Source of the DNA: Eucalyptus grandis
Taxonomy: Eukaryota; Streptophyta; Magnoliopsida; Myrtales; Myrtaceae
Direction: 5' to 3'
Assembly (NCBI RefSeq): GCF_016545825.1
Contig: NC_052614.1
Span: 27,553,669-27,617,668 of the forward strand
Length of the DNA: 64,000 nucleotides
A program made the position numbers and the translations under genes. Under the pieces are notes generated by a model. It was not told the origin of the DNA, did no database searches, and saw only the letters and a list, made by a program, of their open reading frames with translations. Positions within the stretch are counted from its first letter, which is position 1. Each line of letters opens with the position of its first letter. Positions 23,559 through 34,958 of this stretch are shown here, in pieces.

Positions 23559-24288
23559 GTGCGTTTGGTTCAGCATTTTAAAAGCTAATTGGGAAAATGC
23601 AAAGTAGTTTAGCTTAAAGGACTTTGGATAAATATAAAAACCGTTTGGTAAACTATATTTTGAGAAGCAATTTTAAGGAAAATACCACTTGATAGAAAAC
23701 AAATTTGAAAAGCCTTTTCGGTAAGTACTATTAGTTTTTTAATTTTTATTTTTTTAAAATTGAAAAAAATAATGTATGCAACTTTTAGAATATAAAATTT
23801 TGACAATAATGCAAAAAAAGAAAAGAAAATCAAATGTATGTGTATATTCATTAAAAGACCAAACCCTTGGCCGGATTTTTTTGAATTCTTATTTGTTTAA
23901 AATTGACAAATAAAATGTATACAACTTTTAAAATATAATTTTGGACAATAATGCTAATAAAAGGGGCAAAGGGTTTGGTCCTTTTTTTAATTTTTTTTTA
24001 TATATTTGATTTTTTAGCATTTATATATATTTGATTTTTTGTATTTAAAATAATAATAATGATGGAAAAATTGGAATTTTGAAGAATGGATGAGAGTAGT
24101 TCTAGAAGAAAAAATGAGTTTCAACATTTGGCCAAATGCTGAAAGCTCAATACTAGTATTGGACTATTAGCATTCAAAATGCTAACTTTCACTTGAAAGT
24201 TACTTTAAAATGATTGTCAAAAGGTCTAACATTTCTTCAATGGGCTTTGGAGTCCAAAAATCTATTGGGAATGCTGAACCAAATGCAC
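23559..24288. mobile_element. hAT-like non-autonomous TIR element in LecRK copy B
   Basis: The left end GTGCGTTTGGTTCAGCATT is the inverted repeat, with one mismatch, of the right end AATGCTGAACCAAATGCAC. Flanking TTGAACT and TCGAACT may be a decayed 7-8-bp target duplication. No transposase is present; the inside is AT-rich. It sits between the lectin blocks at 24289 and 23558. Confidence 0.65.
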
Positions 24289-24745
24289 TCGAACTTCACG
24301 GCCAAAAAAGAGTTATTTTTAGAGAACCCAGGGTGGCTCGCGACGTTGCAAGGAACTTGTCAGCAGTGAAAGAATCATTTGGGGGAAGAAAGAAGGTTAG
24401 TCCGTCAGAGTAATGTGTCTGGTTTCATGTATTAATGATGAAGGAGAAGTGGGTGCTGAAATTTGCGAAATAGCCCATTGCAGTGTTTGTATAGATGCAA
24501 TGGTTTGCTATACGTGGCATGGCCAAGCTATTGATTACTGGCCAGAAATAATCATGAGCGAGGATGATATATCCATCTACAAGAGTGGCGGATCCTTGCA
24601 GCCGTATGTTTGGAGTACCTGAATTGAACTCAACTAATTCGAAAGAGAGCAAGTTGGGATAAGAGCTTCTGATCATGGAGACAACGAAGGTGGCGAAGAG
24701 GCCTAGTTGTTGAAGGTGAGATTTTCTAAAGATGTTAATCCCCAA

Positions 24746-25287
24746 GGATCACACAATTGCTAGAGGTAGTGACGGAGAATTGGTTTTGGGGGTTGAAGGT
24801 GTAAATTGAGATATAATAATCCTAGTAATAATCATAATAATACATCAATACCAATCATCAAGATGACAAGAAGTTGCCTTCATTGTACTAAGTTCCCCGT
24901 CTCTTTTATCATGCTCTAAACCAAAGAAAAGGAATCAAAATGAGGACGGCTTGGCAAAATATATTTGTTCCCATGTCTAGGTAGGCGAATTACAGACAAC
25001 TATACTTCTTCTTGTTTGTCGCACACAGTTTGGACGAATCACGGTCTACCCTCCTATTTTCATAAGCAAGACCTCAATTCTAAATCTAATTCTTTTTGCC
25101 GGTCTAATTCTCTCTTTCTGCAGATTTTGCATATTTTGCACCTTTTAAGGATTAGGATTGTTGAGCTCTAGGATTGACATTCCTCGTCGAAGACTCTAAT
25201 GCTAAATGATAATGATGTTAAGAATTAGCAATCATCATAACAGGCAGACTGGGGTATCGGATTAAATATATTAGCGTCTTTTTTTTT
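24746..25287. other. Upstream region of LecRK copy B
   Basis: Should contain the former promoter of copy B, which reads away on the minus strand. No gene or repeat boundary is recognised. Confidence 0.5.
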
Positions 25288-25540
25288 TTAAACTATGTAC
25301 AACAATGAACGAGCATGTGGTTCTCTCCACTCACATTCGATCAGCCTTCTTCCATGTCCTACTTTGAGAGCAATCATCCCAAAGCCGTATATTTCCAATT
25401 TCTTCTTCACTTTGCCGAAAAGTAGGGATTGGCGAGCCATGTATCCTAGTGTTCCTACCGAAACTTTGGTTTGCCACCCTTTGCTAACTGCCGGTTGGCA
25501 ACAAGCCAAGAATGGGTATGCTTTGGATTCACATTGAATG
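25288..25540 (-). pseudogene. LecRK kinase C-lobe fragment, copy C
   Basis: The short translation has the activation segment and helix F/G signature of the LecRK kinase: KGWQTKVSVGTLGYMA, then IYGFGMIALKVGHGRRLIE. The APE motif is altered to ARQ. The upstream catalytic loop and N-lobe are absent and the C-lobe stops after about 90 residues. It is on the same strand as the lectin half at 33880-36679 and downstream of it in gene order. It is therefore plausibly the other end of that gene, separated by transposons. Confidence 0.7.
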
Positions 25541-25977
25541 ATGCCTATAGGCGGGATGTTGAAAATCAAGTAGATTCTCAATTGAATTACACACGCTCAA
25601 ACTACTATAAAACCAAACTCTCCACATCCCTCACATAATAATACATAACTTTATTTTGAGATGGTGTTAGGAAAAATCACACTTATAAAGAACTTTTATT
25701 TTTTTATAAAAAAATAAATCAAACCCTTTACTAGACACCAACGAAAAGCTTAAGCCACCAACAAACCAGATTTGGCCAGGATGATTGTGACTTGAGGTCG
25801 CACAACCTCAAGTGAGGCTCGCTAGTGTTAGATTTGGCTCGTTTGGCGTGATCAGTTTTGGTGTCGCGAGCAACAGTCGTGCAAGGTGGTTGGTAGTGAG
25901 GGCAATTTTAGAATTTCAAAACTCTAGCGAGGTCAAAATTAAAGGAAAAAAAATGTAATAACATTTTGGAAATGTTA

Positions 25978-26039
25978 AACGGCACAGCTCCTTAACCGGG
26001 GGGACTGATTAGCCCAGTTGGTTAAGGAACTGTGCCGTT
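25978..26039 (+). repeat. 20-bp hairpin with a tRNA-like A-box
   Basis: AACGGCACAGCTCCTTAACC pairs with GGTTAAGGAACTGTGCCGTT with one mismatch, around a 22-base loop. The right side reads TAGCCCAGTTGG, matching the polymerase III A-box pattern. A T-arm-like CATGGGATTTTCACCC follows at about 26057. It could be a decayed tRNA or SINE head, or the end of a mobile element. Confidence 0.45.
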
Positions 26040-26088
26040 AGGTATGGCTAACCAGCCATGGGATTTTCACCCACTCCATATCACGCCA

Positions 26089-27254
26089 TGTGACATCCTG
26101 ATTTTTCAATTCTATTTTCAATAAATTGAGACGGGCATTTCGTTGGCACGCATATAGTTCATTTTCTTGAGTTGGCCACTTATGTAAAAACTAGTCTATC
26201 AGGTGAAGCCGTTAAGAGATTCTAATGCATCAGACTCGAGAATTTGATCAGGAAGCGACTTTTCAACCGAACGGCACAATTAAAAATCAATTAGAGACCG
26301 GAGATAGGTCGACTCAACAGAGGCATGTGATCAGGTATGAGTGATTCCACTAGATCGTACAATTATTATCGATCGGCACTAGACCGACTTTTTTGTCAAT
26401 TGGGTACCTTGTGTCCGTATTTGAAACCTTGAAATTACCCCGACAACTGAAAGTCGCCAATGTGTCAAAGATGTACATTGTGGCTTGAATTGATCAATCA
26501 CATGTCAAATGTATGAAAATTTCTAAAAGTTGCCCGGTATATCAAAACACGCTAGTATTGTGCCAAACTGAAATTAACCGTGAAATTGAGATCGAATCCA
26601 GAAATTGGAAGTCATGGTGTGTCACAAATCATTTTAGGATCATTGACTCATCTTCAGAAGATTTTTCATGCAATCAGAGTTTTTCGGCAAATTAATCAAG
26701 GAATGGCTAATTTGGCTCGAGAAATTAGTAAGCTCACCCTTGGTCGTGCTTATGGGACTTAAGTTGGTTTTATGGACAAGTGAAGATGTGAATTGAAGTG
26801 TGGTGACATTGGATTAATTTTATGGACTTCAATTTGGTTCAATTGGAAGAGAATCGAATGGAATTGAAGAAATTAATATACAAGATTGTTATGCTACGGC
26901 GGAAAAAGAAATTGAACCTATTGGAATAAGGTTATGGGAGATTGGAGATAGTGGAAAATGACATCACCTTATGTCATGGTGGTTGCGGCTAAGTGATGGG
27001 AGCTTGACAAGTGGAGGGTGGAGATTAAATCTCAAAAAAGCACCCATCAACATCATCTTCAACCTCTAGCTTCTTGGCATTCGAAATGGGAGGAGGGAGA
27101 GGGAGAAACCAACCAGACCAGGCCAGCCCTGACCGCCCTTCGTCTGCTCACTCGTTGCCGCTCGCACTCTTGCCGCTGGAGCTTGCCGTCGCCGCTCGTC
27201 CGCGCGCGTCCGTGTGCCCGCTCGCCTCTCCTCCGCCTGAGCTCTCTGGCCGTC
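26089..27254 (+). mobile_element. Truncated LTR, first copy of the 3.3-kb LTR family
   Basis: From TGTGACATCC onward this matches the start of 29498-32834 over several hundred bases (for example AAATTGAGACGGGCATTTCG). It ends abruptly in GC-rich sequence where Copia reverse transcriptase text starts (about 27255). Confidence 0.7.
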
Positions 27255-28496
27255 GTCAAAACGGCTTTTCTAAATGGTTTTCTCGATGATGACATCTATA
27301 TGGAACATCCACGGGGTTTTGAATCCAATAGTGATAAACGGAAGGTGTGTAAGCTTAAGAGATTCATTTATAGACTCAAACAAGTCTCCAAAAGTTGGAA
27401 CATCCGTTTTGATGAGGTAGTCAAATCGTTTGGCTTCGTAAAAAATCCGGATGAATCTTGTGTATACAAGAAGATCAGTGGGAGTGCAATTGCATTTCTA
27501 GTTTTGTATGTCGATGATATACTTTTGATTGGAAATGATATCATCGATAAAACTATTCTTGTCACATAAATTCTCCATGAAAGATTTAGGAGAGGCAACC
27601 TACATTTTAGGTATCAAGATCTATAGAGATAGATCAAGACGATTGATTGGCCTCTCACAATCTATGTACATAGACAAAGTGTTAACACGGTTTAACATGC
27701 AATGTTCCAAGAGAGGATTATTGCCTTTTAGGCAAGGGATCCGTCTTTCTAAGGAGATGTGTCCCAACACTCCAGAAGAAAGAGAGCGGATGGCGAAAAT
27801 ACCATATGCATCCGCTATTGGAAGCATAATGTATGCTATGCTATGTTCTAGACCTGATATTGCGCATGCTGTAAGTATTACTAGCAGATATCAGTCTGAT
27901 CCAGGAGAAGAGTACTGGATAGCAGTCAAAAATATTCTTAATTACTTGCGAAGGACTAAAGATTTATTCTTGATATATGGAGAATAAGAATTTAAAGTTG
28001 TAGCTTATACTGATCCCGATTTTCAATCGGATCCTAATGATTATAAATCTACGTCTGGGTTTGTCTTTACATTCAATGGTGGTGTAGTTAGTTGGAAAAG
28101 TTCAAAACAAAGTATAACTGCCGATTCCACTACTGAGGCAGAGTATGTAGCTACATCTGAAGCAGCAAAGGAAGCCGCTTGGATGAAGAAGTTTATTTCT
28201 GAACTTGAAGTCATTCCTTCAATTGAGTAACCGATCACATTGTTTTGTGACAACAATGGGGCGATAGCTCAAGCTAAGGAACCAAGGTCTCACCAGAAGT
28301 CCAAGCATATTGAGAGACGCTTCCATCTCATCAAAGAAATTGTTGGGAGAGCTGATATCGCCTTGCAGAAAATTGCCTCAGCAGAAAATGTGGCAGATCC
28401 CTTCACTAAGGCCTTACCCCAGTCTTCTTTTGAAAGACATATCGACAAAATGGGTTTGAGGTACCAGACAAGTTAGTTTTAGTGCAAGTGGGAGAT
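27255..28496 (+). pseudogene. Truncated Copia reverse transcriptase and RNase H
   Basis: Starts in mid-protein at VKTAFLNG. It continues with LKRFIYRLKQVSKSWNIRF and the active site LYVDDILLI at about 27500. A frameshift occurs near 27560 (then FSMKDLGEATYILGIKIYRD). It runs to YASAIGSIMYAMLCSRPDI, with a stop at 27986. RNase H follows (VSWKSSKQSITADSTTEAEY), with another stop at 28228. It ends with DNNGAIAQAKEPRSHQKSKH and VADPFTKALP. A purine tract (GTGGGAGAT) precedes the LTR at 28497. The 5' half (gag, protease, integrase) is missing. Confidence 0.88.
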
Positions 28497-30421
28497 TGTT
28501 GGATGTATGCCCTAAAGCTACTATGTAATAGTTACATATTAGGGATTTCAGTTCTACTTTCATTATTATTATTTAATTAATGACAATGACGTATTCATTC
28601 ATTTGTCCAATTATTTTATATCTATGAATGATTCCATATGATCAGTTGCAACTAGACCTATTCTTGAGACGTCAAGAATATATGTGACGGGTTCATAGTT
28701 AGACCGATTTTTTAAAACGTTCCCAATCGATGGATTATTAAGTGGATATTAATAATCCTTTGAGACCGGTGTGTTCTTAACTTCACTGTTAAGTATTGGA
28801 TACTTAAGGGAATGATGAGTCACATGTCATTGAGTATTATGATGCCAAGTTAGAACATAGGTGTTTGTATTAAACAAGTTCACTGAACGTGACGCATAAG
28901 GAACAGTTAGCGACATGGAAGCTTTTAGCGTGGTCAATGTCTAATTGTTCATATTTTGGTCTTGTGTAAATAATCCTTAGACCTGAGGCACAGTGTTAAC
29001 TTGTGTGTTAAAGAACTATGGTTCACGGGTGCACATAATGCCAAGTCGTTGATCCATCTTTATTCCTGATAGTCATAGTTTGTTCATATACGAAGTTGCA
29101 CGTGTGCGCAATATGGAATCTGTCTCCTTGTTAAATGCAAGGTATAAAAATGATTTCCTATGTGATCTAATTATGACACTACATTGAAATCCTCGACCGG
29201 GGTTGTAACCGAGAATAAATTGTTTATGTCTCGAATAAAATGCATGTCAATTAGATTTGTGCATATGATCGAATTAATGACTTGACAAATATTCCATGAT
29301 CTTTGTTTGATCAGGACATAGTAAGACAGATGGATTGAATTACACTGTAGCCAAAGCATTCACACTATCTTGGTAGCCATGACATATTGTTAGATGTCAA
29401 TCATGGCTTGTAGGACCCAAAGATTAATCGAGATAATTAATTCTTGTGGGAGTACTGATGTGTTAGTATAAGTTTTACTACCAGCTTAGTGATGAACTGT
29501 GACATCCCGATTTTCCAATTTTATTTTTTAATAAATTGAGACGGGCATTTCGTTGGCACGCATATAATTCTTTTCCTTGAGTCGGCCACTCATGTGAAAA
29601 CTAGTCTATTGGGTGAAGCCGTTAAGAGTTTCTAATGCATCAGACTCGAGAATTTGACCAGAAAACGACCTTTCGACCGAGCTAATCTATAAGGGTCATT
29701 ACGGCACAATTAAAAATCGATTAGAGATCGGAGATAGGTCGACTCGACAGAGGCATGTGATCAGATGTGGGTGATTCCACCAGATCGCACAATTCTTATC
29801 GATCGGCATTGGACCGACTTTTCTATCGATTGGGTACCCTGTGTTCGTATTTGAAACCTTGAGATTACCCCGACAACCGAAAGTTGCCAATGTTTCAAAG
29901 ATGTACATTGTGGCTTGAGATGATCAACCACAGGTTAAATGTATGAAATTTCTAAAGGCTACCCGGTAGGTTGGGCCGCGCTAATATCGTGCCAAAGTGA
30001 AATTAACCGTGAAGTTGAGATCGAATTTAGAAATTGGAAGTCAGGGTGTGTCACAAATCATTTCAGGATCATTGACTCATCTTCGGAAGATTTTTCATGT
30101 AATCAGAATTTTTCAGAAATTAAATCAGAGAATGGTTATTTTGGCTCGAGAAATTAGTAGGCCCGCCTTTGGTCTTGCTTTTGGGACTTAAGTTGGTTCT
30201 ACGGACGAGTGAAGATGTGAATTGAAGTGCGGTGACATTGGATTAATTTTATGGACTTCAATTGACCAATTGTGGAAAGAATTGATGGGAATCAAGAAAT
30301 TGGATGTATAAGAATTGGACTCAGCGGAAAATGAAAGTCTGCAACCATCAAGAAGTTGTGGAGGACTTGGGTGAGTGGGAAGTGATGTCACATGGGTCAT
30401 GGTGGGCCATGTTTGTGGGGC

Positions 30422-30465
<44 letters not shown>

Positions 30466-33400
30466 GAGGGAAATTGATCTTCTTCTTCCTCCCTTCCTCT
30501 CCCGTCGATGCTCTCTCCCCCATCTTCTTTTTGGTCTTCTTCGAGCACCAGCAGCAAGGGAGAATGTCGAGCAAGCCGCCCGGAGTCACCCGTCACCGCC
30601 TCACGTCGCCGTTTGCACCGCCGAGCTGCTCGCCGTCCGCCCGCACCACCGCCCGCGCCACCGTCGCCCTCTCTCCTCCATCTCCGGTTGCTGCTCGAAG
30701 ACCCAGCAGATCTGAGGACGCCGGAGCAGCCGGCTAGCTGTTGGACTGCCGTCTCGCGCCTCCGCCCTTTGCCGTTCGCCGCCGAATCAGCTGGCTCGCC
30801 CGTCGCGCTCAGTCGCCAGCCCCGCGAGCTCCCTGCTCGCCTCTGTGGTTCTGCGAGTCCGGCAACGTCCAGAGTTGCGTCCAGCGTTGCCAGCTGCCGT
30901 TCGCCGTTGCCAAGGTCGCCGAAGTCCTGCCTGCAACCGCCGAGACCAGCTGCTGCCACCGCCGGTTCTCTTTCGCCCAATCGGTGCCGGATTTGCCCCC
31001 AAACAACAGCTGGAGAATGGGTATGGCAGCGGACGTTTGGCCCATTTTGGCCGCCTTCCTGAGCCCGGATGCTCGGTCCGCCTTGAGGAAAGTTGATTCT
31101 CGCGTCGTCCACATCGTTTTGGTCCGCTCGATTCGTTAATCGGGTGAATTTAGCTCACTAAACCTTGATTAGAGGGTTAATGATGCTTTATGCGTGTTTA
31201 GTTTATGTTAAGTGTTATTAGGTGGTTAGTTTAATTTATTTAAGTGTATATTATATTAATGTGCTTGATTAACTTAAAGTGGGTTTAATTTAAGGCTAAA
31301 TGAATGTTTATATTAATATAAGTTTTGATGTGACTTAAAGGAATTTGTTTTTGATTTATTTAAGTATTCCGAAATTATTAAATAATTTAATAATATATAT
31401 TTATTCGAAATTATTAAAATATTATTATTTAAATGAATTTCGGAATAAAATTAATTATTTAATAAATTCCGAAAATTATCTCGAGACCTTATTTGCGCTT
31501 CGAAATTTCGTGCTTGATCGCTGCAGTCAGATTTTGAAATTGATGATTGGATATTATAAATTGAGTGTGGATCGTGAAAGATATTGATATTATTATTTAA
31601 TTAATTTTCGGAATAAATTTAATTATTTAATAGATTCTGAAAATTATTTTGGAACCTTATTTTCTCAGAATTTCGTGCTGATCGCTGCTTTGCATTTAGA
31701 ATTTGAATTTGATGAATGGATATGGCAAATTGAGTATTGATTGTGGTAAATAGGGACTTTATTTATAAAAGCCAAAGTGTCGGGTTTTAATGCAAAAATT
31801 GGATTTTAATGATTATATTAAATAGTGGGGTTTGAAGAAGTGAAATATTGGCTTTATGGTTCGAAATTAGTGTGCCCCCACACACGTGAGTAATTTCTTG
31901 AATATTTTTAATATGAAGAAAAATGGCCGGGATCACTATTTTAAGTGGAAGTATTGAGTGAAATGCAAAGTGTCCTGGGGCCAAGTATGATCTAGCTGTG
32001 TGATAATTAAGAGGAATCGTCCTGGGCTGTTGAGCCGGACTTGCCCCTATATGGGATGCCCACGCAGTGGTTGCGGGTCGTAGTTGATTATGGGCCCATG
32101 CTCATTCGGGAACGCTGTCGACGTACTGACGAAGCCGCGCTCCAAGGTAGGGAGGCAATGCCTGGCTATATGCCAGTAGATAGCCGAACTGCGAGTAGGC
32201 TATGCCATTGTGCGACAGTGAATAATAATTGGAATGCATGCTAAGTGCGACTGTGATTTATATGAAAGTGATGGCGTTTCAATTGTTTGAATTATTATTA
32301 CTACCTGAGATTGTGTGATAAAAATTGTGCTAACCTGCAGGAAGGAATTGAGGTGAGGTAAGTTCTCTGTGTGACGTGGCTAGGCCACCCTTGGGCGTAT
32401 TTTCTTTCTAATAGGGGTTTAGGGGGTTGAACTTGCTGAGACATTATTTCATCCCGGTTTGGGGATTACAATTTCAGGTCCCTGGTGGACGGAGCAGCTA
32501 GATAGCTTTGGGTTGCCTTGAGGAGTTGCAGATGTGAAATCATAAGGATTGGAGAACGTGTTCGACTTGTAGGTTGTAGGACAGTTCCTTTTTAAGAGCC
32601 GGTCTTTTGTAGACTTTTGGCTGTAGGCTTCTGTTTGTAATTCTGTTGAATTATGAAAGTGTTATGTTGTGGTTTTGCTTCATGCTTTTCTATCCCGTAT
32701 TTCATTGTCATGGGTTTTATAATACGTTCCGTCTGCGCAATAATAAATGAATGGGGTCGGCGACACTACCTGAGAATGTCGCATTTGTATGACCATGGTG
32801 GGATGTTGGCGCGCTCGAGGTTCGGGGCGTGACATGAATCTAGGAATGTCACATACCATAAACAATTAGGATAATGTGGAACAAAAGAGAAATATAATTG
32901 CAAATGTGTTTGCAATTACTACAATCGAATTGAGTCGATTTGAAATTAAATTAAATGAGATTTAATTTAATTTATATTATAGTCACGAGCCTACTTGCAT
33001 ATGATGCACACGCATGTCCGAAGTGGATATATGTTAACGTACCCCAATTGTACATATAAGGATTATGTTATTTTTATTTTTTAAAAGGAATTGATTATTC
33101 ATCCTTTATTCGTTTAATTAATTAATTAATTAATGTACAAATGGTTGCAACGCATATGATATGTGTGTTGCCTTTTATTAGTAATAAAAAAAATTAAAGC
33201 TTAAAGCTTCGTGCACATGGTCAGTGGTAACCATGCACGAAGCATGGAACTGTTGACCATCATGCACCAAGATCGTGATCAGCAACGTTGCACTGTTGCT
33301 GATTCGTGAAGGCTTTAAGAAAATAAAATGCCGCAAAAAGGTTGCGAGGAATCGGTGATGCTTTGCTGAAAATAGAGAGCAAAGTGTGTGCGTGTTCCTG

Positions 33401-33786
33401 TGTCTTTGAGACGCAAGAAAGAAGAGCGTTATCTCGTTCGGGCCGTGACTATTATATATCAAGAATATGACGGATTGTTTCCACGTGATTGCTAGCACGA
33501 TTGAAGTGGTGAATATCCGAAAGTTCTCTCTTCTGTTCGACGTTTGTTGTTGGTGTATCTGAACTAGAGGTCCGACGTTTGTGGGACTCGAACTGAAGAA
33601 CATCCAAACCAATTCGTTTAAAACACGTTTCGAGAGGTAATTCGTGTAACTCTCTTTTAATATTCAGATTTTTTATTAGAACACACGAACAACGCCTTCG
33701 GAGAATCATGTATAAATATATCATTTTTGTTTCCGCTGCGTTCTTTTTGTTAATTTTATCTATACATGATTAATGAAACCCCAACA
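28497..33786 (+). mobile_element. 3' LTR of the truncated Copia element, with a nested insertion
   Basis: Starts TGTTGGATG directly after the purine tract and ends CCCCAACA at 33786, where LecRK sequence resumes. Removing the nested LTR at 29498-32834 leaves about 1.95 kb. Near its end is TTTCCGCTGCG, a phrase common in long plant Copia LTRs. The left flank is lost, so the target duplication cannot be tested. Confidence 0.7.
29498..32834 (+). mobile_element. 3.3-kb solo LTR nested in the Copia LTR
   Basis: Starts TGTGACATCCCG and ends GGGGCGTGACA. It is flanked by TGAAC (29493-29497) and TGAAT (32835-32839), a 4-of-5 target duplication. No gag or pol is seen inside. A GC-rich middle (30480-31130) yields open frames of low complexity on both strands that I do not take as genes. 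A (GA)n run lies at 30426-30455. A polyadenylation-like AATAATAAAT sits near 32740. Its first 1.1 kb matches 26089-27254. The long-LTR Gypsy class is an inference. Confidence 0.65.
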
Positions 33787-34166
33787 TTTTCTCCAATTTA
33801 GGACGAGGAAAACAATGAGTAGACTAACAACCAAAGCACTTGTAGTACACAACCAAAATATTGAAGCATTGTTCCTCCTTTCCTAATTTGACACAAGAGT
33901 GTCTGGTTTACTCAAGGGGACTTCTAGGCTTCTATGTGGCAAATATGCAGTAAAACCCCATGAGAGGATTTTATGGAACTCCATGTAGCCTTCGGTGCTA
34001 GCTGAGAAGCCAAAAATGACCCACTCAGATAGGGTTTGGCTCAAATTCACTGCATAATTAAGGGTACCAATTTTGACCGTGCCATTATCTTCAAAATTCG
34101 TGGAGTCGACCTCTAAGTTGTTTGCACTTGAGTTGTACCCAATCGAAGCCTTTGCTTTGTACCATT

Positions 34167-34830
34167 TGTTGGAAAATAAAGAAGAGGGGGAGGAGGAGAA
34201 GAAGACACATATTGGGGGAAGTTACGTAATACTATTTGTTGTAACCAAAAAATTTATCAAGAAAGCAACAGCAAAATAAACAAGAATTGGAGAATCGTCT
34301 TAAGATGATTAGTTCCTACCAACGATACTAAGCAGCTTTACGAACTTTGCTTCCTAAGATACAACATCTCAAACTTGTTAGTATCAGCACTATACCAACG
34401 ATACTAAGCAGCTTTACGAACTTCGCTTCCTAACATCTCAAACTTGTTAGTATCAGCACTATATGAATAGGACTCTATTGAACACTTCTTGAAACTGGCA
34501 CACTTAGAGAAATTTTGAAGAGAGGGAATGTCGATGATTTTTGCTGCCTTTCGGAATGAAGATTTTGAAATCTATTTATAAAGTTTTGAATTCATGTACA
34601 GAAGTAGTACATGAATCATAAAATAAATAGATACAAGAATCCAGTAGATACATGAATTAAATAGATACAAAAATTCATGAGATACATGAATCAATAATTA
34701 AGTAGATACACGAAACCAAGAAATACATGAACTCAAGAAATACACGAATTAATGAGATACGTGAACATGAAACAATGTATCTTGTTTCGCTCACATTTGT
34801 TGATCCATTAACCCACCATAATTACAACAC
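34167..34830. mobile_element. Solo LTR (664 bp) inside the copy D lectin domain
   Basis: Starts TGTTGGAAAA and ends TTACAACA. It is flanked by CCATT (34162-34166) and CCCTT (34831-34835), a 4-of-5 match. It lies between lectin residues, so it is an insertion. It contains a 76-bp and a 70-bp direct repeat and a run of AGATACATGAA-like words (34600-34770). Confidence 0.65.
34318..34463 (+). repeat. Tandem duplication of about 75 bp in the solo LTR
   Basis: The unit beginning ACCAACGATACTAAGCAGC and ending AGTATCAGCACTAT occurs at 34318-34393 and 34394-34463. The second copy lacks 6 bases and has one change. Confidence 0.9.
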
Positions 34831-34948
34831 CCTTCTAAAATCCTACTCTTCCAATTCACTTGAGCAACTGATTGAGAAAGTTGGCATCGATACCTACATG
34901 TTTGTCCTCTAGAGCCCAATCGTTCGAGAAGGTATCCAATTTCGCTGT

Positions 34949-34958
34949 GACGTAAGAA
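34949..34958 (+). repeat. 10-bp target-site duplication, left
   Basis: GACGTAAGAA, repeated exactly at 36231-36240. In LecRK copy D it encodes part of the strand before KLDTFSND. Confidence 0.93.

Larger units (their letters stand above)
12601..24745 (-). pseudogene. L-type lectin receptor kinase pseudogene, copy B, split by five insertions
   Basis: Read from 24745 downward the family order is intact. N-terminus and first lectin strands: 24745-24425 (FANFSTHFSFI). Next lectin block: 24420-24289 (YSDGLTFFLPPND). Then 23558-23470 (FNTFTDKWDL, HVGMDV), 22853-22813, and 22043-21872 (EAWISYNS, VLPEWVPV). Last lectin strand (VGFTATTG), membrane segment and kinase: 21234-20440. Kinase C-lobe: 20439-20117. 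C-terminal tail: 12846-12601. The blocks are separated by an hAT-like element, a TIR element, a Mutator-like foldback, an LTR piece and a full Copia element. The kinase keeps its VAIK lysine and DFG, but HRD reads HRG and the glycine-loop Phe is Leu. An in-frame TGA (20442-20440) sits between KGS and TT of the activation segment. A TAG follows LMLVGL near 20137. Function would require impossible splicing, so this is a dead receptor gene. Confidence 0.88.

Noticed and set aside
25978..26075. Functional tRNA gene
   Set aside because: The D-arm resembles a tRNA but the T-arm is degenerate (ATTTTCA instead of TTCGA) and there is no acceptor stem; kept only as a hairpin/SINE-like finding.
30188..31139. 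Several ORFs of 70-254 codons on both strands
   Set aside because: They lie in the GC-rich middle of a solo LTR, overlap each other on both strands and show only compositional bias.
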